From Chloroflexota bacterium (lineage in GTDB: Bacteria > Chloroflexota > Anaerolineae > J036 > Brachytrichaceae), in assembly GCA_025354985.1 (NCBI GenBank), contig JANXLU010000087.1, forward strand, positions 1 to 64,000: a stretch of DNA of 64,000 nucleotides, in the 5' to 3' direction. Position 1 is the stretch's first letter. Each line of letters opens with the position of its first letter. Below, in pieces: positions 19,386-30,226 of this stretch. The position numbers and the translations under genes were made by a program. The notes beneath the pieces are model-generated. The model saw only the letters and a list, made by a program, of their open reading frames with translations. It had not been told where the DNA came from and did not search any database.

Positions 19386-20648
19386 ATGAAAATCTCGATC
19401 ATCGGTCTCGGCTACGTCGGTCTGCCATTGGCTATCGCGTTTGCCAACAAACACGCAAATGTCACGGGTTTTGACATTAACGAGTCGCGAATTCAGGCAC
19501 TTAAGGGTGGTCGGGACGGCACGCAGGAGGTGGATGCCGACACACTGCGGACGAGCACATTAACCTTGACCTCGGATCCGGAGCAACTAATCGGCACCGA
19601 TGTGTTTATAGTTGCTGTTCCCACGCCAATCGATCGGGACAATCGGCCCGACCTGACCCCTATCGTCAAGTCATCCGAAACAGTGGGCCGGTATTTGAAA
19701 CGCGGAGCCATCGTTGTTTATGAAAGCACGGTTTATCCAGGGGTCACGGAAGAGATTTGTGGCCCGATACTGACCCGCGTGAGCGGTCTTGCCCGCGGCG
19801 AGTTCAAGCTGGCTTATTCGCCCGAACGGATTAATCCTGGTGACAAAGTCCACACGTTGGCCACGATCACGAAGGTTGTAAGTGGAGAGGATGAGCTCAC
19901 GTTACGCGCCGTGGCAAACTTGTACGCCACCATCATCGTCGCGGGGGTCCATTGCGCACCAAGCATCAAAGTTGCCGAAGCCGCAAAAGTGATTGAAAAC
20001 ACACAGCGTGACCTCAACATTGCGCTGATGAATGAACTCGCCCTGATCTTCGATCGAATGGGAATCCGTACGAGCGATGTGTTGGCGGCCTCCCGCACCA
20101 AGTGGAATTTTCTGCCGTATGAACCCGGCCTCGTTGGAGGTCACTGCATTAGCGTCGACCCCTATTACCTCACCACAAAGGCAGAGGAACTTGGCTACTA
20201 TCCGCAAGTCATCCTTGCGGGTCGCCGGATAAATAGTGGCATGGGCGCCTTCATCGCCCAAAAACTGGTCAAGCTATTGATTGGCGCGGGAAAGCAGGTT
20301 AAGGGCGCACGTGTGGCCATATTGGGGATGGCATTCAAGGAGGACGTGCCCGATGTGCGAAATAGCCGGACTACCGATATTTATCACGAGTTGCAACAAT
20401 TTGGGATCGAATCAATGGTGCACGATCCCCTTGCAGATGCTCACGCGTGCGAGCAGGAGTATGGCATTCGGCTGGCCAACTGGGAGGACATTTTGGATCT
20501 GGACGGCATGGTTTATGCGGTGCGGCACGCGCACTATAGAACTTCGAACTTGTGTGATCGCATGAGCAAAGACGGCGTGGTAATCGACGTTAAGAGTGCC
20601 ATGGACCCGGCCATGATCCCTACGGGAATAACGCACTGGAGCCTTTAG
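19386..20648 (+). CDS. Nucleotide sugar dehydrogenase (UDP-glucose/GDP-mannose/UDP-ManNAc dehydrogenase family)
   Basis: MKISIIGLGYVGLPLAIAFA; STVYPGVTEE; GGHCISVDPYYL; FKEDVPDVRNSRT. Confidence 0.93.
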   Translation: MKISIIGLGYVGLPLAIAFANKHANVTGFDINESRIQALKGGRDGTQEVDADTLRTSTLTLTSDPEQLIGTDVFIVAVPTPIDRDNRPDLTPIVKSSETVGRYLKRGAIVVYESTVYPGVTEEICGPILTRVSGLARGEFKLAYSPERINPGDKVHTLATITKVVSGEDELTLRAVANLYATIIVAGVHCAPSIKVAEAAKVIENTQRDLNIALMNELALIFDRMGIRTSDVLAASRTKWNFLPYEPGLVGGHCISVDPYYLTTKAEELGYYPQVILAGRRINSGMGAFIAQKLVKLLIGAGKQVKGARVAILGMAFKEDVPDVRNSRTTDIYHELQQFGIESMVHDPLADAHACEQEYGIRLANWEDILDLDGMVYAVRHAHYRTSNLCDRMSKDGVVIDVKSAMDPAMIPTGITHWSL

Positions 20649-20667
20649 CTTCCCAAGTTACTAAGCC

Positions 20668-22410
20668 GTGACCAATACTGGAGCCAGCGGGCTAATCGTC
20701 CGATACCTGAAGCCTCGCCTCGTACCAATTGTTCTGCTTGCATTTCTGGTGCTCGTGGATGCCGCGGCGCAGCTCACATTACCCGGCCTGCTCACGCTAT
20801 TTGTCGACAATGCAACCACCAAGACGGCCACGGGTTTGCTGGCAAGTATTGCGATCTGGTATTTGGGTCTCTCGGTGGCACGTCAGTTTGCAACTTCCAT
20901 CCAAGCATACGTTGCTGCCGACGTTGGGATGCGCGCCACCAACAAGTTGCGGGCCGACCTCCTCAAACATGCTATGGGGTTGGACATCGCATGGCACAAC
21001 GCCACAACGCCGGGTGCGCTCATAGAACGTATCGATGGTGACACTTCGCGCCTTAATACGCTCCTTTCGACACTGCTACCGCAATTGATTGTCAACGTGC
21101 TGATTATGGCCGGTGCAACGATTGCGTTCTACGTCATAGACTGGCGGGCGGGCGTGCTGGTAACGATTGTATTACCGCTGGCACTCCTATTTCTACAGCG
21201 TTTACAAACGCCAATCACAACTGCCTACGCACGTGAGCGGGAATTTGCCTCGCGCCTTTTCGGCTTTATTGAAGAGCGCCTTGCCGGGACGGAAGACATA
21301 CGGGCAAATGGCGCTGTCAATCATGTTATGAAGCGCTTTTTTTCAGCATCAGGGGCATGGGCTGGTCCAGCTATGAAAGCAAATATTCTTGGGAGTCTGA
21401 GCTGGACTGTACCCAGCGCAATAAACGCGCTAATCAGCGTCCTTGTTGTGGCGCTGGGCGTGTGGCTCGTTTCCATAGGTTCTTTGACGTTGGGGGCGGT
21501 GCTTGCATTACTGCGCTATACCGAGGTCCTTTCGCGGCCATGGTTTGCCTTGGGGCGTCAAATCCAGGAGTTGTTGGAGGCGGCATCGTCATTGACCCGA
21601 ATCAATCAGCTCACTGCCTTGCGCCCAACCATACACGATCTTGGTGCGAAAGCCTTGCCACACAGCGCGCTTTCGATAACTTTTGATCACGTTGGGTTCG
21701 CCTATCCGGATGGCAAGGAGGACGTGTTAAGCGAACTCAGCTTTGAGGTGCAACCAGGGCGAATTCTTGGTCTGCTTGGCAGGACAGGCAGCGGCAAAAC
21801 CACGCTAACCAGACTGATAACGCGCCTGCATGAACACGGCGCCGGTAATATCCTTCTGTCAGGCACGCGGGTGAATGACCTGCCACTTAGGCATCTCCGG
21901 GAGCGGGTAACACTCGTAACCCAGGATGTGCAACTCTTTTCTGCCACCGTGCGGGAAAACGTCGCGCTGTTTGATCCAGCCATTTCTGACGACGTCATTT
22001 GGCTGGCATTGGAACGAGTCGGTATGCGTGTCTGGGCGGAGGCGGATCCATTGCGCTTGGACCGGGTATTGACTGGCATTGGAAATGGAATGTCCGCCGG
22101 CCAGGCACAACTACTTGCATTTGCTCGTGCGTTTACTCATGATCCCGGCCTGGTAATTTTGGACGAGGCCTCATCCAGACTGGACCCCGCAACCGAGCAA
22201 CAACTCGAATACGCGATCGATCGGTTGCTTCATCGCCGCACAGCAATTATCATTGCCCACCGCTTGCGCACGGTTGAGCGGGCGCATGACATTTTGGTAT
22301 TGGAAGACGGCAAAATTGTGGAGTTTGGTGATCGAATGACACTCGCTGGCACACCGGGTACACGATACCATGCCCTGCTCAACTCTGGCGCGGAGGATTT
22401 ACTTGCGTGA
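20668..22410 (+). CDS. ABC transporter, ATP-binding/permease fusion (exporter half 1)
   Basis: TM domain plus Walker A LLGRTGSGKTTLTRLI, VTQDVQLFSATVRENVALF, LVILDEASSRLDP. Confidence 0.9.
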   Translation: MTNTGASGLIVRYLKPRLVPIVLLAFLVLVDAAAQLTLPGLLTLFVDNATTKTATGLLASIAIWYLGLSVARQFATSIQAYVAADVGMRATNKLRADLLKHAMGLDIAWHNATTPGALIERIDGDTSRLNTLLSTLLPQLIVNVLIMAGATIAFYVIDWRAGVLVTIVLPLALLFLQRLQTPITTAYAREREFASRLFGFIEERLAGTEDIRANGAVNHVMKRFFSASGAWAGPAMKANILGSLSWTVPSAINALISVLVVALGVWLVSIGSLTLGAVLALLRYTEVLSRPWFALGRQIQELLEAASSLTRINQLTALRPTIHDLGAKALPHSALSITFDHVGFAYPDGKEDVLSELSFEVQPGRILGLLGRTGSGKTTLTRLITRLHEHGAGNILLSGTRVNDLPLRHLRERVTLVTQDVQLFSATVRENVALFDPAISDDVIWLALERVGMRVWAEADPLRLDRVLTGIGNGMSAGQAQLLAFARAFTHDPGLVILDEASSRLDPATEQQLEYAIDRLLHRRTAIIIAHRLRTVERAHDILVLEDGKIVEFGDRMTLAGTPGTRYHALLNSGAEDLLA

Positions 22411-24154
22411 TAGAAAGTTTCCCGCCCACGCCATTCTGGGCCGATTGATCGCCTATCGACCCGTCGACTACGCAATCATGATCGGCCAAACCATCATTTT
22501 CTATCTGGTGGAATTAGTGCCAGGGCTTGCCATGAAGAGCATCTTCGACACCTTGCCCGGACTCACATTTGTGCCACCTGCCGTATGGGCCATCCTTGGT
22601 GTCTTTCTCGCCACAGCACTTTTACGATGGTTGACGATTCCTCTCTGGTTCTGGGCACAGTCTCGGCTGAATGTCAACGTTGGAACGCTACTTCGGCGTA
22701 ATATGCTGGCACACATACTTGCCCAGCCTGGTGCACGCGCACTGCCATCCTCCGCTGGTGAAGCGATCAGCCGCTTCCGTGACGACGTGACCGACAGCCT
22801 TTTCTTTTTGGGTTTGCTGCCTGATCTTCCAACGCAAGTGCTCACCCTTGCAACCATGGTGTTCGTTCTGGCGCGTGTGAATCCAATACTGACGCTGGTC
22901 GCGATGATTCCAATTCTTATCAGTGTTAGCGCCGCCCAGCTCTCCGGTCGGCTCATTGAATATAACAAAAAACTGATGCAAGAGAGCATTGGTATGGTGA
23001 CCGGATCTCTTGGAGAAATTTTTGGGGCTGTACAAGCCATTAAACTCGGCTCCGCAGAATCCAACGTGGCGACCGCGTTTGAAAAGCTTGGTGAGCGGCG
23101 CAGAAAAGCTTTTCTCCGCGTTACATTGCTGTTGCAGTTTCTCCAAAGCCTTTCCTACAACTCGTCTGCATTCGCCACAGCCGCAGTGCTGCTTGCGGCA
23201 GTCGTTGGTGACCAGCTGTCAAGTCTCAGCGCCGGAGATCTCGTGCTATTCATTACATATTTTGGCGCCATGAATTTTCTGGTTGGCTTTTTCGGTGAAT
23301 TGCTTAATCGGTATCGTCAAACAATCATCAATCTCAAGCGTATGACCGAGTTGATGATTGGCGCCGAACCAGCGTCCGTTGCCCGCCACTTTCCCATTTA
23401 TTTAAACAAAACGTCACCAGATACCGATACCCCGGGCTTCCCAACAACGCTCCAACAGATGGAGGTATCCAACATTGGTTGGGTTTTTCCGGGAACTGAG
23501 GCGGGAATCCGCAACTGTTCGTTTACCGTCAACTCCGGTCAATTAACCGTGATCACCGGTCGTATTGGCACGGGCAAAACCACCCTGCTTCGCGCGCTCC
23601 TCGGTTTGCTACCGGCAACAGGAGAGGTGCGCTGGAATGGACAGGTCATTCAGAAGCGTGATAAATTCTTTCAGCCTCCGCACAGTGCATATGTGCCACA
23701 GGTTCCAAAATTATTTAGCGACACGCTCAGGGAAAATATTCTCGTTGGTGCACCCGACGCTTTGCTTAAGTACGCCACATATGCCGCGGTGCTCGACCGC
23801 GACATCACAGGGTTGGATAAGGGACTGGAAACGGAAGTGGGGGTGCGCGGCACCAAGGTTAGCGGCGGTCAACTACAACGAACCGCAGCCGCGCGCGCGT
23901 TTGTGCGACAGGTCGAATTGGTCGTTGTCGACGACGTGTCCAGTGCACTTGATTTGGAAACTGAAACCGAGCTTTGGAAAAGGGTATTTGAGCAAACCGA
24001 ACGTCGTACCATCCTGGCTGTGTCGCATCGGGCTCCCGCACTGGAGCGGGCAGCGCATATCGTTGTGATGAAAGATGGGACGATCCTGGACCAGGGTACG
24101 CTGTCTAACCTATTGCAGCGCTGCGCTGAAATGCGCGAAATTTATCAGCCTTAA
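22403..24154 (+). CDS. ABC transporter, ATP-binding/permease fusion (exporter half 2)
   Basis: TM domain plus GRIGTGKTTLLRALLGLLP, KVSGGQLQRTAAARAFVR, VVVDDVSSALD. TTG at 22403 or ATG at 22370; overlaps the upstream stop. Confidence 0.88.
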   Translation: MRDRKFPAHAILGRLIAYRPVDYAIMIGQTIIFYLVELVPGLAMKSIFDTLPGLTFVPPAVWAILGVFLATALLRWLTIPLWFWAQSRLNVNVGTLLRRNMLAHILAQPGARALPSSAGEAISRFRDDVTDSLFFLGLLPDLPTQVLTLATMVFVLARVNPILTLVAMIPILISVSAAQLSGRLIEYNKKLMQESIGMVTGSLGEIFGAVQAIKLGSAESNVATAFEKLGERRRKAFLRVTLLLQFLQSLSYNSSAFATAAVLLAAVVGDQLSSLSAGDLVLFITYFGAMNFLVGFFGELLNRYRQTIINLKRMTELMIGAEPASVARHFPIYLNKTSPDTDTPGFPTTLQQMEVSNIGWVFPGTEAGIRNCSFTVNSGQLTVITGRIGTGKTTLLRALLGLLPATGEVRWNGQVIQKRDKFFQPPHSAYVPQVPKLFSDTLRENILVGAPDALLKYATYAAVLDRDITGLDKGLETEVGVRGTKVSGGQLQRTAAARAFVRQVELVVVDDVSSALDLETETELWKRVFEQTERRTILAVSHRAPALERAAHIVVMKDGTILDQGTLSNLLQRCAEMREIYQP

Positions 24155-24184
24155 TTCTGGTCACATTTAATTGCTTGGTAGCAT

Positions 24185-25327
24185 ATGTCAATGCTGCGAA
24201 CCCACAAACAGAAAGTTGCGATCCTATATGCTGATACTGGAGGTGGTCATCGCAGTGCCGCGCAAGCCATAGCACAGGGCATTCAGTTGGCATACCCTGA
24301 TCTCTACGACGTCACATTTGTCAATAATTTTCGAGACTGGCCCTTTCCCTTTTGCTATGCGGAAGACATTTACCCGCCAATGGTCAACCACGCACGGTTG
24401 GTGTATCAAGCGGCATTTCGAGCGAGCAATCACCAGTCTGTAACAACGATGGTTCGTCGGTTATACGAGCCACTATCTGAAAAGCTTGCCGCTGAAATGT
24501 TGTTACAGTTCCCTGCTGACCTTTACATCTCCGTGCACCCGCTATACAACCAAGTTCTGCCAACTGCCATTATTCAGTCAGGCTCACGGGCCAAATACGT
24601 CTCGGTTGTAACTGATTTGGTCAGCGGTCACAGCCAGTGGTTCAACGGGCACGTGCATCGCTACATCGTGCCAACGCATGTGGCTTTTGACCAGGCCGTC
24701 CAGTATGGCATCCCGGGTGATCGCATTCGAATCGCCGGCCAACCTGTTTGGCCGGATTTTCAAAAACGCTTGCGCCTTGGGGGGCAAACCCGAGAATCTC
24801 TTGGGCTGGATCCCGATATTCCCGTAGCACTGCTGGTTGGTGGTGGAGACGGTATGGGCAGGTTACAGAGCCTGGCAAAGACCATCGCAACAAGCAAATT
24901 GCGCTTGCAACTTATTGTGGTCTGTGGCAGAAATTTGCAGGCGTTGCAGGTTCTGGATTCCGTCAAACCCAAAATACCAGCTCTACGCGTGTTTGGATTT
25001 GTCAACAACATCCCAGAATTGATGGGTGCATCGGACTTCTTGATCACAAAAGCCGGTCCCGGCACGATTTGCGAGGGTTTCATCGCGGGTTTGCCGATTA
25101 TTCTTTACGATGCCATACCCGGGCAGGAAGAAGGAAACGTAACTCTTGTTGAAACGCATGGCGCTGGCTTCTATTGCAAGACAACCTCATCGGTGCTGCA
25201 CCAGCTCTCGAACTGGTTGAACGACCCTACTGCGTTGAACTCTGCCAGGAGGGCATCCGCGAGCATGGGACAACCAAATGCCGCAATTGATATCGCCATA
25301 CTGTGCGTTGAGACGATCCGGTCTTGA
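24185..25327 (+). CDS. MGDG-synthase/MurG-like glycosyltransferase (GT28-type)
   Basis: KVAILYADTGGGHRSAAQAIAQGI; C-terminal ASDFLITKAGPGTICEGFIAGLPIILYDAIPGQEEGN. Confidence 0.85.
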   Translation: MSMLRTHKQKVAILYADTGGGHRSAAQAIAQGIQLAYPDLYDVTFVNNFRDWPFPFCYAEDIYPPMVNHARLVYQAAFRASNHQSVTTMVRRLYEPLSEKLAAEMLLQFPADLYISVHPLYNQVLPTAIIQSGSRAKYVSVVTDLVSGHSQWFNGHVHRYIVPTHVAFDQAVQYGIPGDRIRIAGQPVWPDFQKRLRLGGQTRESLGLDPDIPVALLVGGGDGMGRLQSLAKTIATSKLRLQLIVVCGRNLQALQVLDSVKPKIPALRVFGFVNNIPELMGASDFLITKAGPGTICEGFIAGLPIILYDAIPGQEEGNVTLVETHGAGFYCKTTSSVLHQLSNWLNDPTALNSARRASASMGQPNAAIDIAILCVETIRS

Positions 25328-25373
25328 CCCGACCATCGCGGGGCTCCCAATCAGTCCGGCAGTCGGTCGGTAA

Positions 25374-27752
25374 CTAGCGAACCCGAATGCGCATTAGTTC
25401 AATTTGAGTCCCGGCATACTGACCGCGCGCGTCGTAAGCGGCGATTTTTGGAAAGTCACTTACCGGCAAATACCAGACGAGTAGCAAGCTATATACGCCC
25501 GGAGGAGCTTTCGGATCTATGGCAATCAGCGTAGTAACTGTTTGCACAGATCCAATTTGCCAGGACTGGGTTCCCGGCCCGGCGTCGACCTGGCCAACTT
25601 TGCGCGCCTGGCTATCAATCAATTGCAGGCTAAGGTTGTAATTTTCTGGTGGTTGCCTGGTAACTGACCAGGTCGTGGTGACCGGAATTGACATGCCGGG
25701 CGAGCCTGATAGAGACCCAAGCTCAAACGATATTAGGTTCATTCCCGCGGAAAAGGCAAGGTTAACCGACTGGGGATTATTCGCAAGTGACATTTGGGTG
25801 ACGTCTATCCATTCCTCACCGGATGGAAGCCTAAGCCTCGCGCCCGTTACAGGGTCATATACACCAACCCGGACTTTAAGCGTCCGTTGCACGCGGGTGG
25901 TTGCAGCAAGTGTGTTCATGGGAACAACGTAAAAGTCTGACCACTGGCGCGGTGCCGATACGTTCGATGTACCTATATTGCCCTGGCCGGGATGCATATC
26001 ACGCTGGGCAACAATCACCTCGTTGTCATCAACCAAATGAACAAACACGCTGAGGTCGGATTGACTGGGTGCGAGCAGCTTCCAGGATAAGCTGACTCGG
26101 ACCGAATCTCCAGGTGAGACACGGTGCTGTTCTTCTTCTGTTTCCGAGTTAGGGAAAATGCTGACCGCTGAGTCGGTGCGTCTTTGACCGGTTGCTTCGG
26201 CCGTCTCCAGCGTAATGACGCCACCAAAGGTGGCATTAACGATCTCAGCCCGGTTCAATGGCGGTGTGTTTTTAGGTTGGGCATACGTTGGCGCGATAAC
26301 TGCAAACGGAACTATGATGACCATAACCGCCACGCCGCACGCCACAACATAAAACAGCTTGCGAGAAAGCCGCAACAGCCCAAACGACAGCGCACAAGCG
26401 ATCACGCTGATGGCAGGGAACAGCAGGCGACCCTGGGAGGCCGGCGTCAGGGAGCTCCAACGCAGCAAACCCACCATAACAACCACCAACCAAACGGCGG
26501 CCAAGGTGGTGGGGAAAAGCGATTGCGCAGCCCCCGCACCATTGCGCGAAGGTGATCGTGCGATAACACGTGAGTGAAATGCTGCAACGATGAGCCCCAC
26601 ACCCGAAAGCAGCAACACACCATTCAGAATATCGTACAACAACGGAGGCATGATGACGTTTAGCGTGCCAAATACACCCCAAAACGCCCAGATAAACCCT
26701 TCCCGCTCGCTCCATAGTTGCGCAAGGGTGGCAGGTGGTTCACGGCGCCCCACCGCGTCAAGAAATGCATTCCAACCAAGCAGGTCACCATACAGGATTT
26801 GGTTGCGCACAAACCACCAGCCACACACCAACGCGGTCACAATAACAAATATACCCAGCCATTTGAAAAGCCGACTCAGATTGGAATTGGAGTGACGAGA
26901 AATGCGGTTTTGTGGCTCGCGGTCCGGCCAGATATTGTGCCCGCACCACCAAGCCATTAGTGCCGCCAGCCCGAACAAGCCAACCAAACCCGCACCACTT
27001 ACCTTGCTCAACGCACCTGCGCCCGCAAGCAACCCGGACATAAGTGCGCTGCCAAGGCGTAGATCGCGCAACCGGATAGTGCGCAGAGCAAACCAAAGGC
27101 TGGCTGTACTTAGGGTGATGGCAAGGGTGTCGTTGTTGATGCTGCCGCTGATAAACGCAAACATTGGCACACAGGCGCACAAAATGGCCGCACCCAGGCG
27201 AAACAGCCGGCCGGAAGGCGCAGACAGACTCGGTGCCGCCACCCATAGCTCACATGCCACCAAATATGTAAACCAAACGGTCATTGCACCCAGCAGAGCG
27301 CCAAACAATCGCGCAATGTGGATGGCAAGAGACGCTCGCGTCCACGGCCAAGATTCGGCTTGGCTGTGCATAACGGCGTTTGCATTACCGTCATCGGTTG
27401 GGACGCCCATATCGACATGCACATTCAGCCTGCGCAGATCACGCCAGTTTGATTGATCAAACGGTGCCGTTAGTGCCGCGGCAAGGACATAATACAGTGG
27501 CGGTTGGCTACCCTCTTGCCGCCAGGGAGCGACGCTGTCTGAATCATCCTTATGTTGTATTGGCAGCCCATTACCAACGGCAAGGTGCAGCACAAATGGG
27601 TAATGCCATAGTTCGTCACTCGCTTCAAACAAAGGCGTGACAATGCTATACGTTGCGAATAGCAAAAAGCTTGCAACTGCAACCAGGATCGCAACTAAAC
27701 GCTCTCGCCGATCTGCCAGCTGCGCTTCAAGGTCAGCTGGCGGAGACACCAT
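25374..27752 (-). CDS. Large polytopic membrane protein (DUF2142 / GT39-like glycosyltransferase) with C-terminal beta domain
   Basis: Many TM segments; FEASDELWHYPFVLHLAVGNGLP; QPPLYYVLAA. Confidence 0.6.
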   Translation of the reverse strand: MVSPPADLEAQLADRRERLVAILVAVASFLLFATYSIVTPLFEASDELWHYPFVLHLAVGNGLPIQHKDDSDSVAPWRQEGSQPPLYYVLAAALTAPFDQSNWRDLRRLNVHVDMGVPTDDGNANAVMHSQAESWPWTRASLAIHIARLFGALLGAMTVWFTYLVACELWVAAPSLSAPSGRLFRLGAAILCACVPMFAFISGSINNDTLAITLSTASLWFALRTIRLRDLRLGSALMSGLLAGAGALSKVSGAGLVGLFGLAALMAWWCGHNIWPDREPQNRISRHSNSNLSRLFKWLGIFVIVTALVCGWWFVRNQILYGDLLGWNAFLDAVGRREPPATLAQLWSEREGFIWAFWGVFGTLNVIMPPLLYDILNGVLLLSGVGLIVAAFHSRVIARSPSRNGAGAAQSLFPTTLAAVWLVVVMVGLLRWSSLTPASQGRLLFPAISVIACALSFGLLRLSRKLFYVVACGVAVMVIIVPFAVIAPTYAQPKNTPPLNRAEIVNATFGGVITLETAEATGQRRTDSAVSIFPNSETEEEQHRVSPGDSVRVSLSWKLLAPSQSDLSVFVHLVDDNEVIVAQRDMHPGQGNIGTSNVSAPRQWSDFYVVPMNTLAATTRVQRTLKVRVGVYDPVTGARLRLPSGEEWIDVTQMSLANNPQSVNLAFSAGMNLISFELGSLSGSPGMSIPVTTTWSVTRQPPENYNLSLQLIDSQARKVGQVDAGPGTQSWQIGSVQTVTTLIAIDPKAPPGVYSLLLVWYLPVSDFPKIAAYDARGQYAGTQIELMRIRVR

Positions 27753-28218
27753 TTTGTCGCTCTAGCAAGGCGGCGCGACTGGTTTCCAGCTTGGCAACAC
27801 CATTGGTCGCAATACCCGCCAGGTGTTCAAGTTGTTCGTTCAACTGCTTTAAGGTCGAAATGGCATAACTATCCGCATCCGCACGAAGCCTATCCGCTTC
27901 CATCCGCGCGCGCTCCTCAATCGAAACTGCGCGCTGCTGGGCAAGCGCAGTAATGCTGCTGTGCTCGGCGAGCTGGGCTGCTTCCTCATGCGCATTGCCC
28001 CGCAGTCGATCAGCCTCTTCACGAGCCGAATTTATGATTCGATCACGTTCTTGTTCAATCTGCTGTGCCTTCTTAATTTCCTCGGGAATGGCAATCACCA
28101 TCTGGTCAATCAATTGGAAGGCGCGAGACGCATCGACCATGCGCATTTGGGTGCCTGGTAATCGCCGACTTTCCATTATGACGGTCTCCAGCCGCTGGAG
28201 CAGATGTTGCAAATCCAT
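27733..28218 (-). CDS. Coiled-coil protein (DivIVA / ATP-synthase-b-like)
   Basis: 161 aa; long heptad-rich A/E/R helix (EIKKAQQIEQERDRIINSAREEADRLRGNAHEEA). Confidence 0.6.
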   Translation of the reverse strand: MDLQHLLQRLETVIMESRRLPGTQMRMVDASRAFQLIDQMVIAIPEEIKKAQQIEQERDRIINSAREEADRLRGNAHEEAAQLAEHSSITALAQQRAVSIEERARMEADRLRADADSYAISTLKQLNEQLEHLAGIATNGVAKLETSRAALLERQNGVSAS

Positions 28219-28272
28219 GTCACGGTAAATTCTAGCGCAAGTCCTTCGGACAAGATTTTTCAGGTCAACGCC

Positions 28273-28797
28273 TTATCGCAAACCCGACCGAATAAAGGAC
28301 GCAACCACTTGACGTTGCAAGAATACATACAGGACAAAAATCGGCAGGCTGGCTAGGCTGGCACCGGCCATGAGTGCTCCCCATTGGTTGCCTTCGGAGG
28401 TCAAAAACATGCGCAATCCAACCTGGATCACCGAATCTTCGGCATGGTTTGTGACCAGCAGTGGCCAAAAATACTCGTTCCAGGACGAGATTAACAGTAG
28501 TGCGGCGAGGGCTGCCAACGGCGCGCGCAGGTTTGGTGTGATGACCCGCTATAGGAGTGACCTGTTGCCCACGCCATCTATGCAGGCTGCGTCGTCGAGT
28601 TCAGTTGGAAACGCCCGCATGTGCCTTAGCAATACGTTGATGGCAAATGCCGATGCCAGTTGGGGCACCACCATGGCAGACATGAAATTTAACCAACCCA
28701 ATTGCGAGAGCAACAGGTAATTTGGAATCATGATGAGTAGGAGGCTGCCCAGCCGAACTTGGCGCGTTTTGAAAGAAACGACCCCGCTCATGCGCAA
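28273..28797 (-). pseudogene. Carbohydrate ABC transporter permease (MalG-type) remnant, N-terminally truncated with in-frame TAG
   Basis: IPNYLLLSQLGWLN...DDAACIDGVGNRSLL*RVITPNLRAPLAALAALLLISSWNEYFWPLL; both halves in the same frame, separated by TAG at 28549-28551. Confidence 0.8.
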
Positions 28798-30113
28798 AAC
28801 TTCCGAGTGATGTCCGATATCACCTGCAGCCCAAACTTCAGGTTGGCAACGCTGATACGCTCATCATGCGCGTGCGCAAGACCCATCATCGCCGGGCCCT
28901 CATATCGCGTGGGTATGAACCCGTACACCTTCGTTCCAAGCTTGGTTACAAATCTGGCATCGGTGCCACCGGTTATCAATCCAGGGACTACGATTGCGCC
29001 GGGAACATGGTCGGATACGACGTCGCGAATTGTGCCCAATAAAGGCGACGCCGGATCACTCTCCTGGGCGGGGCTGAAATGTCCAAATTCGATGTCAACC
29101 CCGTCACCAACGACTGCGCGAACTTCGCTCGCGATTGAGTCGGCAGTCGTTCCGGGTAGCACGCGGCAATCCACATGTGCGACAGCTTCCGCCGGGATCA
29201 CGTTGATTTTTGTTCCCGCCTGAAGGATCGTGGGCGTGGCGGTATTGCGAAACATGGCGTTGATCCGACGTTTGATTGGCTCTGCCACGGGCAACTCCGC
29301 CAGAGCGTCCTCGTGATGCCTCTCGTCCAGGAGACCCAGCAACAACTCTCCAAGAGGGGCGCTGAGCCCGGAAGCTACCGATGTGACAAATGCCCTGGTT
29401 GTGCTTGTGACATGCAGGGGCAATGGCGTTTCAATGACCTTCACAAGCGCCCTTGCCAGGGGCAAAATAGCATTATCGGTATGTGGCTGCGAGGCGTGTC
29501 CGGGTGCACCATGACCGCGGAGGGTGAACCGCGCGGCCCCTTTCTCGCCGGTGCTGCACACAAAGAAGCTTTTGCCTTCCAACTCAAGGCTGGTCGCCCC
29601 ACCCTCGGTAATAGCATAGTCGGCGGTGATCAGGTGCGGATGGTTTTGAACCATCCATGCGGCGCCCATCTGTCCACCTACTTCCTCGTCTGCATTGGCC
29701 ATAAAAATAACATCGCGCTTTAAGGATACTTTGTCGCGCTTCAGCTGGATAAACGTCATGAGATTCATGGCCACCATGTGCTTCATGTCCGTGGCTCCCC
29801 GCCCCCAAACAACCCCGTCAAGCAGTTCACCGCTAAACGGTGCACGTTGCCACTTGTCTGCTTCCGCGGGCACGACGTCCACATGACCAAACAACATAAA
29901 GGGCGCGAGGCTGCCATCACCCGTTAACCGGGCCACCAAATTGCCACGCCCGGGCGCGCTCTCCAATAACGTGGATTGAATACCTTCCGACTTGAGCAGT
30001 CGCGCAATGTATTCAATGCATGGCGTCTCATTTCCGGGCGGATTCGTCGTGTCGAATCGAATAAGGTTTTGAAGTATTTGCACGATTTCAGAGGTTTGGG
30101 CGTGGACATTCAT
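28788..30113 (-). CDS. M20 family metallopeptidase (ArgE/DapE-like)
   Basis: MLFGHVDVVPAEADKWQRAPFSGELLDGVVWGRGATDMKHMVAMNL; ITGGTDARFV. Confidence 0.9.
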   Translation of the reverse strand: MNVHAQTSEIVQILQNLIRFDTTNPPGNETPCIEYIARLLKSEGIQSTLLESAPGRGNLVARLTGDGSLAPFMLFGHVDVVPAEADKWQRAPFSGELLDGVVWGRGATDMKHMVAMNLMTFIQLKRDKVSLKRDVIFMANADEEVGGQMGAAWMVQNHPHLITADYAITEGGATSLELEGKSFFVCSTGEKGAARFTLRGHGAPGHASQPHTDNAILPLARALVKVIETPLPLHVTSTTRAFVTSVASGLSAPLGELLLGLLDERHHEDALAELPVAEPIKRRINAMFRNTATPTILQAGTKINVIPAEAVAHVDCRVLPGTTADSIASEVRAVVGDGVDIEFGHFSPAQESDPASPLLGTIRDVVSDHVPGAIVVPGLITGGTDARFVTKLGTKVYGFIPTRYEGPAMMGLAHAHDERISVANLKFGLQVISDITRKFCA

Positions 30114-30226
30114 GGCGCAACATTATCGTCTTTCCCGTGATCGCCCCCCAGTCTGCGGTCCAACGCTAAAAACTGGCAGAATTGCGTTTGCGAAGCTGTA
30201 ACGGCGAATCGGTATAGTCACGCATA

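Noticed and set aside
22501-23064. 187-aa and neighbouring minus-strand ORFs within the ABC exporter
   Set aside because: Antisense shadow of a conserved ABC transporter TM domain.
26184-27456. Several plus-strand ORFs (123-184 aa) opposite the DUF2142-like membrane protein
   Set aside because: Antisense to the long TM protein; H/R/N/Q-rich compositions as expected from reversed hydrophobic codons.
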